This document shows positions 25,801 through 32,730 of a stretch of DNA of 40,031 nucleotides, one piece after another. Each line of letters starts with the position of its first letter. The stretch's first letter is position 1. Location: contig VXOR01000054.1 of assembly GCA_009840005.1 (NCBI GenBank), forward strand, positions 35,492-75,522, in the 5' to 3' direction. Under the pieces are notes generated by a model. It made no database searches, was not told where the DNA came from, and saw only the letters and a program-made list of their open reading frames with translations. Origin of the DNA: Gemmatimonadota bacterium. Lineage in GTDB: Bacteria > Latescibacterota > UBA2968 > UBA8231. The translations under genes were made by a program, and so were the position numbers.

Positions 25801-26916
25801 ACCAACGAGGTCTTCAGACTCATGGCGCGCGACATCGGTTGGGCTATGGATAACGCGGGGCTTCAAGTACCGCTCCCTGACGTAGCTCCCCTCGACCCGA
25901 AGCGGTTCAAGGTAGGGTTTGTGAAAGCCCTTTCAACGGCGTTCTCAGGGTCTCGCCCCTTCGAGGTCTTCGAGTTGTATATACAGACTGTCTTGGAGGC
26001 TGCCAGTCCGCGACGCCTCTTACTCATGCTCGATGAGTTCGACAAGCTCCAAGAGGGAATCGACGCTGGCATCACAAGCCCCCAAGTCCCGGAGAATATC
26101 CGTTATCTGCTCCACACATACCCAGGCCTGTCAGCCATCCTCACCGGCTCGCGCCGTCTCAAGCGACTCCGTGAAGAGTACAGGTCAGCACTTTTCGGCT
26201 TCGGCCACCGAATCCCGGTGAGTGAACTCCCACTGGAGGATGCCCGCCTCCTCGTGACGCGGCCGGTCGAGGGGCGGCTCGCGTACCTCCCCAAAGCGAG
26301 GGATAGCGTAGTCGAACTGTGTTCGCGGCAACCCTTCCTAATCCAGTCCTTGTGCAACCGAATCTTCGAGCACGCCGCCCATTCAGAGCAGACGGTGAAG
26401 GAAGGTGCGGTAAACACAGTAGCTCAAGAGATGGTGCAGGACAACGAACACTTCCGCACGCTGTGGGGTTACGCTGAAACAGAGCGTAGGCGTTTTGTCC
26501 TAGCATTGTGCCAGCAGCTAGAGGGAGAGCCGGATCCCATAACACTGAGTTTACTGGAGACGAAGCTAGAGGAGTGCGGCATTGCTCTCCCTCACGGAGA
26601 CCGCTTAGGAGACGATCTGGAGTTTCTCCGTGAGCTCGAACTCCTTGAACTCCAAGAGACAGCGCGAGGCTCAGCATATATGCTCGCAGTTCCTCTGATG
26701 GCCGCCTGGATACGACGCAACATCGACTTCGAGGATCAGCGCCAACAGGCTGTCCACGAAAGTGAAGAAATAGGTGGTGACGGCGACGGCAGGGGGCAGG
26801 GAGACGGCAGTGGGTACGGGTATGGACACGGCGATGGGCGGGGCCGGGGAGACGGCAGTGGCTATGGCGCTGGCCATAGAAACAATTACAACTCCACGAC
26901 ACCGGGAGATGAATAA
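22819..26916 (+). CDS. Pseudo-methylase / TRD / STAND-like ATPase multidomain protein
   Basis: A 1365-residue fusion. Residues 1-450 are HsdM-like with a good SAM motif DPCFGTGG (190-197), but motif IV reads VPPW (278-281) where (N/D/S)PP(Y/F/W) is needed, so methyl transfer is doubtful. Residues about 455-640 form one HsdS-type TRD (VAEIFTGVSYGK, RLRAGDILLTTSGTIGK, QERVVKQV). A helical region follows, then a beta-sandwich-like domain at about 797-895 (NEIQVRVKNLSPLALRNISV). Residues 915-1310 are a STAND/ORC-type ATPase: FFGR box, Walker A GNRRTGKTS (952-960), Walker B LLLMLDEFD (Asp1072, Glu1073) and LTGSRR. The Gly-rich tail carries two 16-residue repeats. GGAGG lies 10 bases before the ATG. 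It probably pairs with HsdM-S and adds an NTP-driven switch. Confidence 0.85.
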   Translation: MKQLELTSHVSELWTSLDRMHSKHPLEAVIAPFASALFLLRWADHLDTEQEAVATFDGHDYLPALPRDQHWSSWSDLRGTELVDVLQEKVLPALHNAPNTNLGQFLQRLVRVVKALVHESPEVIEALVQWVQAFNLETATHRQVAGDALVALVEKTAAKAETLGDYTTPRPVVEMMTDLIDPSPGERIYDPCFGTGGLLSTVASKLREKTMRMPPKVWTEVQQHSVFGIEISPYGYSIGLARVVLAGIEQPRLELGDALERPLAKDRSSEGFDCILAVPPWGRRARPEATAQFQVSATNIETLFLQHVMASLRPGGRAIIALPDSALFRTGPDQKVRKELLTNYCVEGVVSLPAGAFHPYTGIKTSLVLFRREKAAQAVRFMQVEEWPSIQPEDGLSREKAVEVAHSTADEFRSGTPNDSLWETPVKELKARDWELVAKRTGEEALSRFLRALQKGDVNVSIQPLNKVAEIFTGVSYGKSVTTPHGDDPSVFTGLVRVADVNRTGVQSPSLFLTKKGNKRVQSKHRLRAGDILLTTSGTIGKLAVVSESTGTVGAVAAKSLVVIRPKEQLSSQFLKSLLASDAYQEWLRVHARGATIQHLSVQTLRHLPVLVPQVPIQERVVKQVDEEGNDPFAVLVHILMSDSEEPIVSWLMGSSDMQELRKSGQPASRVAFLERIAHSVWTLQNQVASSRTHSTPQFADWLKDFAEAIKTLQGLSHVPPGAGRMALLDSAQHHLKEVYSAIRKLGDAYFTGWKSGMGFHSGLPIGETMLPAFASAIDVTKKISRLVRAELDSILEDVKLEPRVEPSAVVAGTENEIQVRVKNLSPLALRNISVSTSPSVGSTHVDYLAEEETLSFTAKIPADAETGPFQFVLRWQADRFDGRPVSGELPLAVDVRSTREFVHLAELGTSPYIVGSPIDREEMFFGRQDIIDTIQRQLSTSHRANVILLEGNRRTGKTSILKRLQAPNVLPGWIVAYCSLQGGEGHESKAGLPTNEVFRLMARDIGWAMDNAGLQVPLPDVAPLDPKRFKVGFVKALSTAFSGSRPFEVFELYIQTVLEAASPRRLLLMLDEFDKLQEGIDAGITSPQVPENIRYLLHTYPGLSAILTGSRRLKRLREEYRSALFGFGHRIPVSELPLEDARLLVTRPVEGRLAYLPKARDSVVELCSRQPFLIQSLCNRIFEHAAHSEQTVKEGAVNTVAQEMVQDNEHFRTLWGYAETERRRFVLALCQQLEGEPDPITLSLLETKLEECGIALPHGDRLGDDLEFLRELELLELQETARGSAYMLAVPLMAAWIRRNIDFEDQRQQAVHESEEIGGDGDGRGQGDGSGYGYGHGDGRGRGDGSGYGAGHRNNYNSTTPGDE
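26782..26877 (+). repeat. Two 48-bp repeats coding a Gly-rich tail
   Basis: Residues 1322-1337 (GDGRGQGDGSGYGYGH) and 1338-1353 (GDGRGRGDGSGYGAGH) form two in-frame 16-residue units differing at two positions. The tail is flexible, with alternating Gly and D/R/S/Y/H, a composition seen in disordered or RNA/DNA-binding tails. A duplication of 48 bp keeps the frame. Confidence 0.9.
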
Positions 26917-28496
26917 TGAGCGATAGTCCCTACCAAGTCCTCGGTGTAGGAATCCCGCCGATGCTCGGCCGCGAGCGGCTTTTCGAAAAGTTATGTAGCC
27001 ACCTGACCAAGCCAACTCCGTATCATATGTGCGTCGTGGGCCCTCGGTTGTTCGGAAAGTCGGTGCTCCTGAAACACCTTGCCGACCACTTCAAGAATCC
27101 AGGCGATCACTATGTCACCTCTCTGTACTGGGATTTCCGGCAAGACCCCCCCGAAACAAATGACGAGTTCCGCCAGCGTTTCGCAGAAGAGATCAAAAAG
27201 GCCCTCCAGCGAGTGCAGTCTGAGTTCGCTGAGTACTTGGAATTGGAAGATGAAAGCCTTCTCTATCTTCTTCGTCTCGTTTTCGAAGAAATGGACCGCA
27301 AGAAAATTCGCTTACTCGCCGTACTCGACGGATTCGACCATGTTCTCGCCGAGAGTAACATCACGAGCAATCTCTGGGACGAAATGCGAGACCTCGGCCA
27401 GAAGAACAGTCTCCGTTTTGTGACTGGAAGCCGGCGCAGACTCCTAGATCTTATGACTGAAGAGTCTCGGACGTCGCCCTTCTGGTCAGACTTCTACGAT
27501 ACCCCGTTGCCGGTCGGTTGCTTCGAGGACCATGACTGGAGTGGTTTCCTCGATCCCTTCAAGTCGCGTGGCATCACACCCGACAATTCAGCTCGCAAGG
27601 AGATTATCAACTGGACCGGCGGGGTCCCAGTTCTGGCAGCCGCTCTGGCCGAGCAGATCCTCACCGAAGTCAGCGATGCAGTAACAATCTCAAAGCCACA
27701 TGTGGACAGAATCGCAGAAGAGACGGCTGAGGAACGACGGGGCCTGCTCGAAGCCTTGTGGAAAGACTGCTCTACTGAACTTCGGTCCGATCTAGCCTCC
27801 CTCGCTAACAACAACGTGTCCCTTTCTGAAGTGCCGGACAACCGAAAGCGCGATCTAGAACTGCGGGGCTTCGCTCGTGCTTCTGGGAAAAATCTGCGGT
27901 CGTCATGTCGCTTGATGGCCCAGTATGCGCAACAGCAAGCAAGCGAAGTGGCAAACCTGAACCGGCTATTCGGCGATGAGGAACGCTTCAATAGCAACAT
28001 TCAAAGCCTCCTTGAACTCCGTCTTGAACAGGTCCGTGGAGTGGACCCGAAACTGAAGAGCCACGTCGAAAAGGCCATCCGAGACCTACAGCCTGATCCG
28101 GCCAACTCTGTAGTCTGGGCGCGAAGTATCGCTGAACGAGCACTGGATCTGATCTGGGATGCCGAACTCAAGCAGGGCAAGTCTCTTCCGGAAGCTTGGG
28201 AGTCCGTTGGGATAGAATTTGACGAACGGGGAGGTAGGCTCCCCAAGGGACGCGGGCGACAGTGTGGAATACTTCGTCAGATTACAGGGACCGATGAACA
28301 CGACCTTGTCTCGGAGTACGTAACGAAGCCAACATACTTGCTCGTGAACCACCTCCACTCGGTCGGTAATTTCGGACAGCACAAAGAGGAGGGCACCGCG
28401 ACAGTGCCAATCGCCGCTTCGTTCTGTCTGTCAGCGATCAGCCTCTGTGAAAGCCTTGCTAGGGACCTGGCAAAGCCGAGGGACACCACGACCTAG
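26916..28496 (+). CDS. STAND-like ATPase with DUF4145/HEPN-like C-terminal domain
   Basis: A 526-residue protein. It starts with a GR box (MLGRERLFEKL), Walker A GPRLFGKS (42-49, Lys48) and Walker B LLAVLDGFD, where the catalytic Glu is Gly139; FVTGSRRR follows as in the neighbouring ATPase. It may bind NTP but hydrolyse it poorly. Residues 370-526 resemble DUF4145/HEPN-like domains: ARSIAERALDLIWD, then YLLVNHLHSVGNFGQHKEE (GN..QH, 484-489), then a final helix. Such domains are often found beside restriction genes, and some HEPN proteins are RNases; the RxxxxH nuclease motif is not evident, so nuclease activity is not claimed. The ATG shares one base with the preceding stop (TAATG), showing translational coupling and a likely complex with the previous protein. 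Confidence 0.82.
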   Translation: MSDSPYQVLGVGIPPMLGRERLFEKLCSHLTKPTPYHMCVVGPRLFGKSVLLKHLADHFKNPGDHYVTSLYWDFRQDPPETNDEFRQRFAEEIKKALQRVQSEFAEYLELEDESLLYLLRLVFEEMDRKKIRLLAVLDGFDHVLAESNITSNLWDEMRDLGQKNSLRFVTGSRRRLLDLMTEESRTSPFWSDFYDTPLPVGCFEDHDWSGFLDPFKSRGITPDNSARKEIINWTGGVPVLAAALAEQILTEVSDAVTISKPHVDRIAEETAEERRGLLEALWKDCSTELRSDLASLANNNVSLSEVPDNRKRDLELRGFARASGKNLRSSCRLMAQYAQQQASEVANLNRLFGDEERFNSNIQSLLELRLEQVRGVDPKLKSHVEKAIRDLQPDPANSVVWARSIAERALDLIWDAELKQGKSLPEAWESVGIEFDERGGRLPKGRGRQCGILRQITGTDEHDLVSEYVTKPTYLLVNHLHSVGNFGQHKEEGTATVPIAASFCLSAISLCESLARDLAKPRDTTT

Positions 28497-28585
28497 GAGG
28501 AAGGATAGAGCGAACTAGGACCTACCCAACGAGGCCCTATCACGAGAATCATCTAAATGGGGAAAGCCAATGAGCACGAGCAAAA

Positions 28586-28633
28586 CGGTTGCAGCACATC
28601 CCATATTCCGGTCTCCCAGTCAATCAGGGTTCC
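28586..28633 (-). pseudogene. Relic of a haloacid dehalogenase-type HAD gene (48 bp)
   Basis: On the minus strand this piece codes GTLIDWETGIWDVLQP, corresponding to residues 15-30 of the HAD protein at 15909-16628. The two DNA pieces match at 42 of 48 bases in the same orientation, and five of the six differences are silent. The match stops sharply at 28633, beside the stop codon of the next gene; the upstream part with the nucleophile Asp is missing. On the other side it fades after base 28586. It is a non-functional fragment. Confidence 0.85.
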
Positions 28634-29140
28634 TTACTCTCTTGACCTCTGAGGGACGATCCCCTTCTGCATCAACCATTGGTCAACCATCCTATAGATC
28701 TCCTCTATCTCTTCGTCAGAATGTCCATGTGTACGCATCCATTCTTCAAAGGGACGTTCACCTGCTACTATGCGGCTAAGAATATCTTGGAAATCCTGTT
28801 CTGGCAGGCCGTAGAGCTCGAACTGCTCCTGCCTTGTAGTAGGGACAATACCATCGGCCATCAAGTCCAGAAGCGCACCCCGGTTCTCTCGCACCAACTG
28901 CTCAATGCAGTCGTTGACTGCCGATTTTCGGGATGAGGGAAAACGGCGCATTTCCATCTGCTTGTTGAGATGTGTCCGAACTCGGGCGACTCCACCCGCA
29001 GTAAGCCAACTCTTCAGGTCGTCCACAGAACTACCGACGGGTCTGAAGCGATCATTCTTCAAGACCTCGAGTGCATATCGGAAACTATCCCGAAAAAATT
29101 CCTCCCAGCCTTCATGTTCCAGATTCTCGATCAGAGCCAT
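28634..29140 (-). CDS. Hypothetical protein, helical and charged
   Basis: A 168-residue protein that I do not recognise. It is rich in charged residues and probably all-helical, beginning with ENLEHEGWEEFFRDSFRYALEVLKND, and ending with HSDEEIEEIYRMVDQWLMQKG. It has no membrane segment, no cysteine-rich motif and no nucleotide-binding loop. ATG 29140 has AGGAG about 6 bases upstream, which makes a real gene likely. The stop codon directly abuts the HAD relic at 28633, so the 3' end of the gene was probably shaped by the same rearrangement. Its mixed third-codon positions look more like the island than the flank, so it could belong to the defence island, but it is read in the opposite direction. 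Confidence 0.65.
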   Translation of the reverse strand: MALIENLEHEGWEEFFRDSFRYALEVLKNDRFRPVGSSVDDLKSWLTAGGVARVRTHLNKQMEMRRFPSSRKSAVNDCIEQLVRENRGALLDLMADGIVPTTRQEQFELYGLPEQDFQDILSRIVAGERPFEEWMRTHGHSDEEIEEIYRMVDQWLMQKGIVPQRSRE

Positions 29141-29214
29141 ATATATCTCCTGCTAAGTACACGATAGTAAGCTAAGTTATGGTGCAGCCCTGCTTTAGGT
29201 TTAGTAGTAGTTCT

Positions 29215-29235
29215 CTTTCCGCACATCGCGGAAGG
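29215..29235. repeat. Short inverted repeat TTCCGC/GCGGAA
   Basis: A hairpin with a perfect 6-bp stem, a 5-base loop (ACATC) and two more weak or outer pairs. It lies in the 142-base spacer between the aldo/keto reductase stop and the hypothetical gene start. No T-run follows on either strand, so it is not a typical terminator. The rest of the spacer holds only the AGGAG site of the hypothetical gene. Confidence 0.55.
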
Positions 29236-29282
29236 TCTAGATGCCGGTGGGCAGTCTGCGTCTGTTCATAGATGCATCTCCT

Positions 29283-30263
29283 TCACGCATATTTCCGCGG
29301 CATCTTCACCTCGGACACCTCGTCCAACAAAGCCCGCTCTTCCGCTGCCAGAGACCAGTCCAAGCCCGCGCAAATCTCATCCACATGCGCCGGCTCGTCG
29401 GCCCCCAAAATGGGAGCACTGATCTCGTCGTGATCTAAAATCCAGGCAATGGCCACCTGCGCCGGGGTCTTGCCGTGCCGCACCCCGATATCGATCAGCG
29501 TCTGGACGATGGTATCGACCCGCTCGGTCATGGCCTCGGCAAAATTGTATTTACCCGGACTCATGCCGCGCAGCTCGTCCGCGCTCCACGGCGTCCCCGG
29601 CGGCGGCTCCTGCCCGCGGCGGAAGCGGCCAGAGAGCAGGCCGATAGCCAGCGGGCTGTAGGTCATAATGCCCAAGCCGAACTGACGACAGATAGGCATC
29701 AACTCCGGCTCCATCTCCCAGCGGTTGAGCAGGTTGTACTGATTCTGGATACAGGCAAAAGAGGCCAAGCGCTCGCGCTGCGAAATCCACAGGGCCTCGA
29801 CGATTTTCCACGGCGGGAAATTAGAGCACCCCACGTAGCGCGCCTTGCCCTGCCGCACAATGTCGTCGAGCGCACCCAAGGTCTCCTCCAGCGGCGTGAC
29901 CGGATCAAAGGAATGCAACAAATACAGATCGACGTAATCGGTCTGTAGCCGCTTTAGCGACGCCTCAATGCCCCGCAGCAAATTGACCCGCGACAGCCCC
30001 ACGTGATTGGGACTATTGCCCAAGGTGCCAAAAATTTTAGTAGTTAGCACCACTTCCTCGCGTCGTCCCTTGATGGCCTTACCCACCACTTGTTCGGAGC
30101 GTCCCCCACCATACAGCGCCGTATCGATAAAATTGCAGCCCAAGTCCAAGGCCCGCTGCACTACCTCAATGCAAACCTTCTCGTCCTCTTGGCCGCGAAA
30201 AGCCGCGCCCAAGCACACCTTGGACACCTTGACGCCGGCCTTGCCCAAATTGCGGTATTCCAT
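29283..30263 (-). CDS. Aldo/keto reductase
   Basis: A 326-residue NADPH-dependent aldo/keto reductase. The TIM-barrel markers are present: NFIDTALYGGGRSEQVVGKAIKG (catalytic Asp and Tyr), TTKIFG with the Lys, DYVDLYLLHSFD with the His, YVGCSNFPPWKI and IQNQYNLLNR. These match the YajO/Tas-like group, which acts on aldehydes and sugars; the true substrate is unknown. The ATG has GAGGAG 5 bases upstream, and that site fills the 15-base gap behind the HisC-like aminotransferase gene, so the two are surely co-transcribed. Confidence 0.92.
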   Translation of the reverse strand: MEYRNLGKAGVKVSKVCLGAAFRGQEDEKVCIEVVQRALDLGCNFIDTALYGGGRSEQVVGKAIKGRREEVVLTTKIFGTLGNSPNHVGLSRVNLLRGIEASLKRLQTDYVDLYLLHSFDPVTPLEETLGALDDIVRQGKARYVGCSNFPPWKIVEALWISQRERLASFACIQNQYNLLNRWEMEPELMPICRQFGLGIMTYSPLAIGLLSGRFRRGQEPPPGTPWSADELRGMSPGKYNFAEAMTERVDTIVQTLIDIGVRHGKTPAQVAIAWILDHDEISAPILGADEPAHVDEICAGLDWSLAAEERALLDEVSEVKMPRKYA

Positions 30264-30278
30264 AGTTCTCCTCTTGTG

Positions 30279-31331
30279 TTAGCCTGATTGCCCGACCTCA
30301 TCAAGTGCTGCCAACAAATACTCATTGTCTTGGGGGCGCAGCGACGTCAGCCGCACAAAGCCGGGCGCGTCTTGCCGCCAGCGGGCGCGAATTCGCCGCT
30401 GGTCCAAACCCGTCCGCAGCCGCTCCGGGCCGACCCCCTCGCAGCGCACCCAAAAGAAATTCGCCGCACTCGGATAAGCTCGCAACCACGGCCGCTCGTT
30501 CAGCCCCTCGTAGAGTGCCTGACAATCGCTGCGGATCTGCGCGACCACCTTCTGCAAATAACCTTGGTCAGCTAGCGCGACCTGCGCCGCCACTAGCGAC
30601 AGCGCATTGACCGCCCAAGGAACCTGCATCTGATCGAGGGCGGCGATAACGGGCTTAGGCCCAATGGCATAGCCGATCCGCAAACCAGCCATGCCGTATG
30701 CTTTGGAAAAGGTCCGCAGCACTACCAAATTTTCCCGTTCTTGCACCCAAGACACATAGCTGTGGCCGGCATAGTCTGCATACGCTTCATCGACAATGCA
30801 CAGGCAGTCGGGCAACTCGTCGAGCAAACGCGCCATCTCCGCGTCGCCGCACAGGAGATTGCCTGTGGGGTTGTTGGGACTGCTCAACAGCAACACCCGC
30901 GCCTCCGACTGCCGCCCCGCCTCGATAAAGCGCTCGGGCACCAGCGCAAAATTTTCCTCGTGCAGCGGCACTGTAATCACTTCAGCCGCGCATCGCTGCC
31001 CCAACGCCACAAAGCGCTCGTACGATGGGGACGGAATGAGCAAGCGCTGCTGCTCTAGCAGCAACCGCGCCAAGAAAAGCCAGACCACGGCCTCCCCAGA
31101 CCCGTTGTACACGATGAAGTGATCGGGCGAAAGCCCCCAATGCGCCGCCAAATCCCCGCGCAACGACTCGGCGCGCTCCTCGTCGTCGTAGCGACTAAAG
31201 TCGCCGGTGCGGGCAAAGGCGGCCATCGCCTCCCGGACTTTGGGCGACGGCCCATACGGATTAGTAGCCGCGTCAAAGCGCAGCCATTCTGCGACATCAA
31301 GTGTCGCAGGGTGGGACATTTCATCGTTCAT
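30279..31331 (-). CDS. Histidinol-phosphate aminotransferase-like enzyme
   Basis: A class I/II PLP aminotransferase of 350 residues. It begins with DAATNPYGPSPKVREAM, like HisC and CobD, has SPNNPTGN, the Asp/Tyr block CIVDEAYADYAGHS, and the Schiff-base lysine in LRTFSKAYGMAGLRIGYAIG. HisC makes histidinol phosphate; relatives work on other amino acids or on threonine phosphate. The gene is not next to his genes, so the substrate is open. The frame continues to 31388, but AAAGGA precedes ATG 31331 by 9 bases, so this start is used. The aldo/keto reductase follows in the same unit. Confidence 0.87.
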   Translation of the reverse strand: MNDEMSHPATLDVAEWLRFDAATNPYGPSPKVREAMAAFARTGDFSRYDDEERAESLRGDLAAHWGLSPDHFIVYNGSGEAVVWLFLARLLLEQQRLLIPSPSYERFVALGQRCAAEVITVPLHEENFALVPERFIEAGRQSEARVLLLSSPNNPTGNLLCGDAEMARLLDELPDCLCIVDEAYADYAGHSYVSWVQERENLVVLRTFSKAYGMAGLRIGYAIGPKPVIAALDQMQVPWAVNALSLVAAQVALADQGYLQKVVAQIRSDCQALYEGLNERPWLRAYPSAANFFWVRCEGVGPERLRTGLDQRRIRARWRQDAPGFVRLTSLRPQDNEYLLAALDEVGQSG

Positions 31332-31449
31332 AAGAAATTGTCCTTTATAAAGACCTCCTACGCTAGCCATAAAGGATGTAGGCGGCAACTACGCCCTTTT
31401 TGCCTTATACTGTTATGCGCGCAGGGTGCCCCCTGCGTCAACCAATACC

Positions 31450-32730
31450 ATGCCGACCAACGCCAAAAAACCAATCATCGGCTGGGCCTTGTACGACTGG
31501 GCCAACTCGGCCTTTGCCACCACGGTCATCGCCGCCTTCTTCCCGGTATTCTTTAAGTCCTACTGGAGCGCCGGCAGCGACGTCACCGAGAGCACCTTCC
31601 AACTGGGGCTGGCCAACTCCCTCAGCAGCCTGATCGTCGTATTGTTAGCCCCTCTTTTGGGGGCCATTGCCGACCAAGGCGGCACCCGGCGCAAGTTCCT
31701 GTTTGCCTTTGCCTTCTTGGGCGTCCTCGCCACGGGGTGCCTCTATATGGTCGCCCAAGGTGCGTGGGAACTGGCGGTTGTGGTCTATGTCTTGGCCGCC
31801 ATCGGCTTTTCCGGCGGCAATACTTTTTACGATGCGCTCATCGTGGAAGTGGTCGGGCGCGACAAGTCCGACTCGGTCTCGGCGCTCGGCTACAGCCTCG
31901 GCTATCTGGGCGGCGGCTTGCTGTTTGCGCTCAATGTGGTGATGGTCCTCCACCCCACGACCTTCGGATTGGCCGACGCCAGCGAGGCCGTGCGCGTGTG
32001 CTTTTTGCTGGTCGCCATCTGGTGGGCTGGCTTTTCGCTGCCGCTCTTTTTGTGGGTTGAGGAATCGCCGCCCACGCACGCACGCCGCGGCTGGAGTGCA
32101 ATCTCGGCTGGCTATCGGCAGCTCATCGCGACCGGCCGCGACATTCGGCAGCTACGCACGACCTTTGTCTTTCTCATCGGCTATTGGCTGTACATCGACG
32201 GCGTCGATACCATCGTCCGCATGGCCATTGACTACGGCTTGTCCCTCGGCTTTGACACCAACGACCTGCTCATCGCCTTGGGCATCACCCAATTCGTGGG
32301 CTTCCCCGCGGCCATTGCCTTTGGCTGGCTCGGCGAGCGGATTGGCACGCGCAAGGGGATCTTCATCGGCCTAGCCGTCTATATCGCGGCAACGGTGTGG
32401 GGCTACTTTCTGAATGCCGTCTGGGAATTTTACGCCTTGGCCGTGGCCGTCGGCCTAGTCCAAGGCGGGGTGCAAGCCCTGAGCCGCTCGCTCTACTCAA
32501 GACTCATTCCCCGCGACCGCGCAGCGGAGTTTTTCGGCTTTTACAACATGCTGGGCAAGTTCGCCGCGGTCATCGGCCCAGTGCTCGTGGGCTGGATTGG
32601 GGTGCTGACCGGCAGCCCGCGCACGGGGATTTTGTCGATCATCATCCTCTTCGTCGCGGGCGGAATCTGCCTCTACTTCGTCAATGAGGAGCGAGGCATG
32701 GCCGCGGCGCGCGCCCTTGAGACCGCTTAG
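31450..32730 (+). CDS. MFS transporter, UMF1/Atg22-like
   Basis: A 426-residue membrane transporter with about twelve hydrophobic helices. The N-terminal GWALYDWANSAFATTV is the signature of the UMF1 (Atg22-like) branch of the major facilitator superfamily, supported by GYSLGYLGGGLL and by LGERIGTRKGIF in the central loop region. Atg22 in yeast exports amino acids from the vacuole; bacterial substrates are unknown. The start ATG 31450 sits right before the conserved block; an upstream in-frame ATG at 31426 is possible but has no better signal. Its stop overlaps the M20 peptidase stop by 3 bases on the other strand. Confidence 0.92.
   Translation: MPTNAKKPIIGWALYDWANSAFATTVIAAFFPVFFKSYWSAGSDVTESTFQLGLANSLSSLIVVLLAPLLGAIADQGGTRRKFLFAFAFLGVLATGCLYMVAQGAWELAVVVYVLAAIGFSGGNTFYDALIVEVVGRDKSDSVSALGYSLGYLGGGLLFALNVVMVLHPTTFGLADASEAVRVCFLLVAIWWAGFSLPLFLWVEESPPTHARRGWSAISAGYRQLIATGRDIRQLRTTFVFLIGYWLYIDGVDTIVRMAIDYGLSLGFDTNDLLIALGITQFVGFPAAIAFGWLGERIGTRKGIFIGLAVYIAATVWGYFLNAVWEFYALAVAVGLVQGGVQALSRSLYSRLIPRDRAAEFFGFYNMLGKFAAVIGPVLVGWIGVLTGSPRTGILSIIILFVAGGICLYFVNEERGMAAARALETA

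Noticed and set aside
28490..28535. CCTAG...CTAGG inverted pair after the island operon as terminator
   Set aside because: Five-base arms, wide spacing and no T-run; too weak to call.
28557..28652. Short plus-strand ORF beginning MGKANEHEQN after the last island gene
   Set aside because: Only 31 codons, weak ribosome-binding site, and most of it runs through the HAD relic in the wrong direction. It may be the start of a lost gene but cannot be supported.
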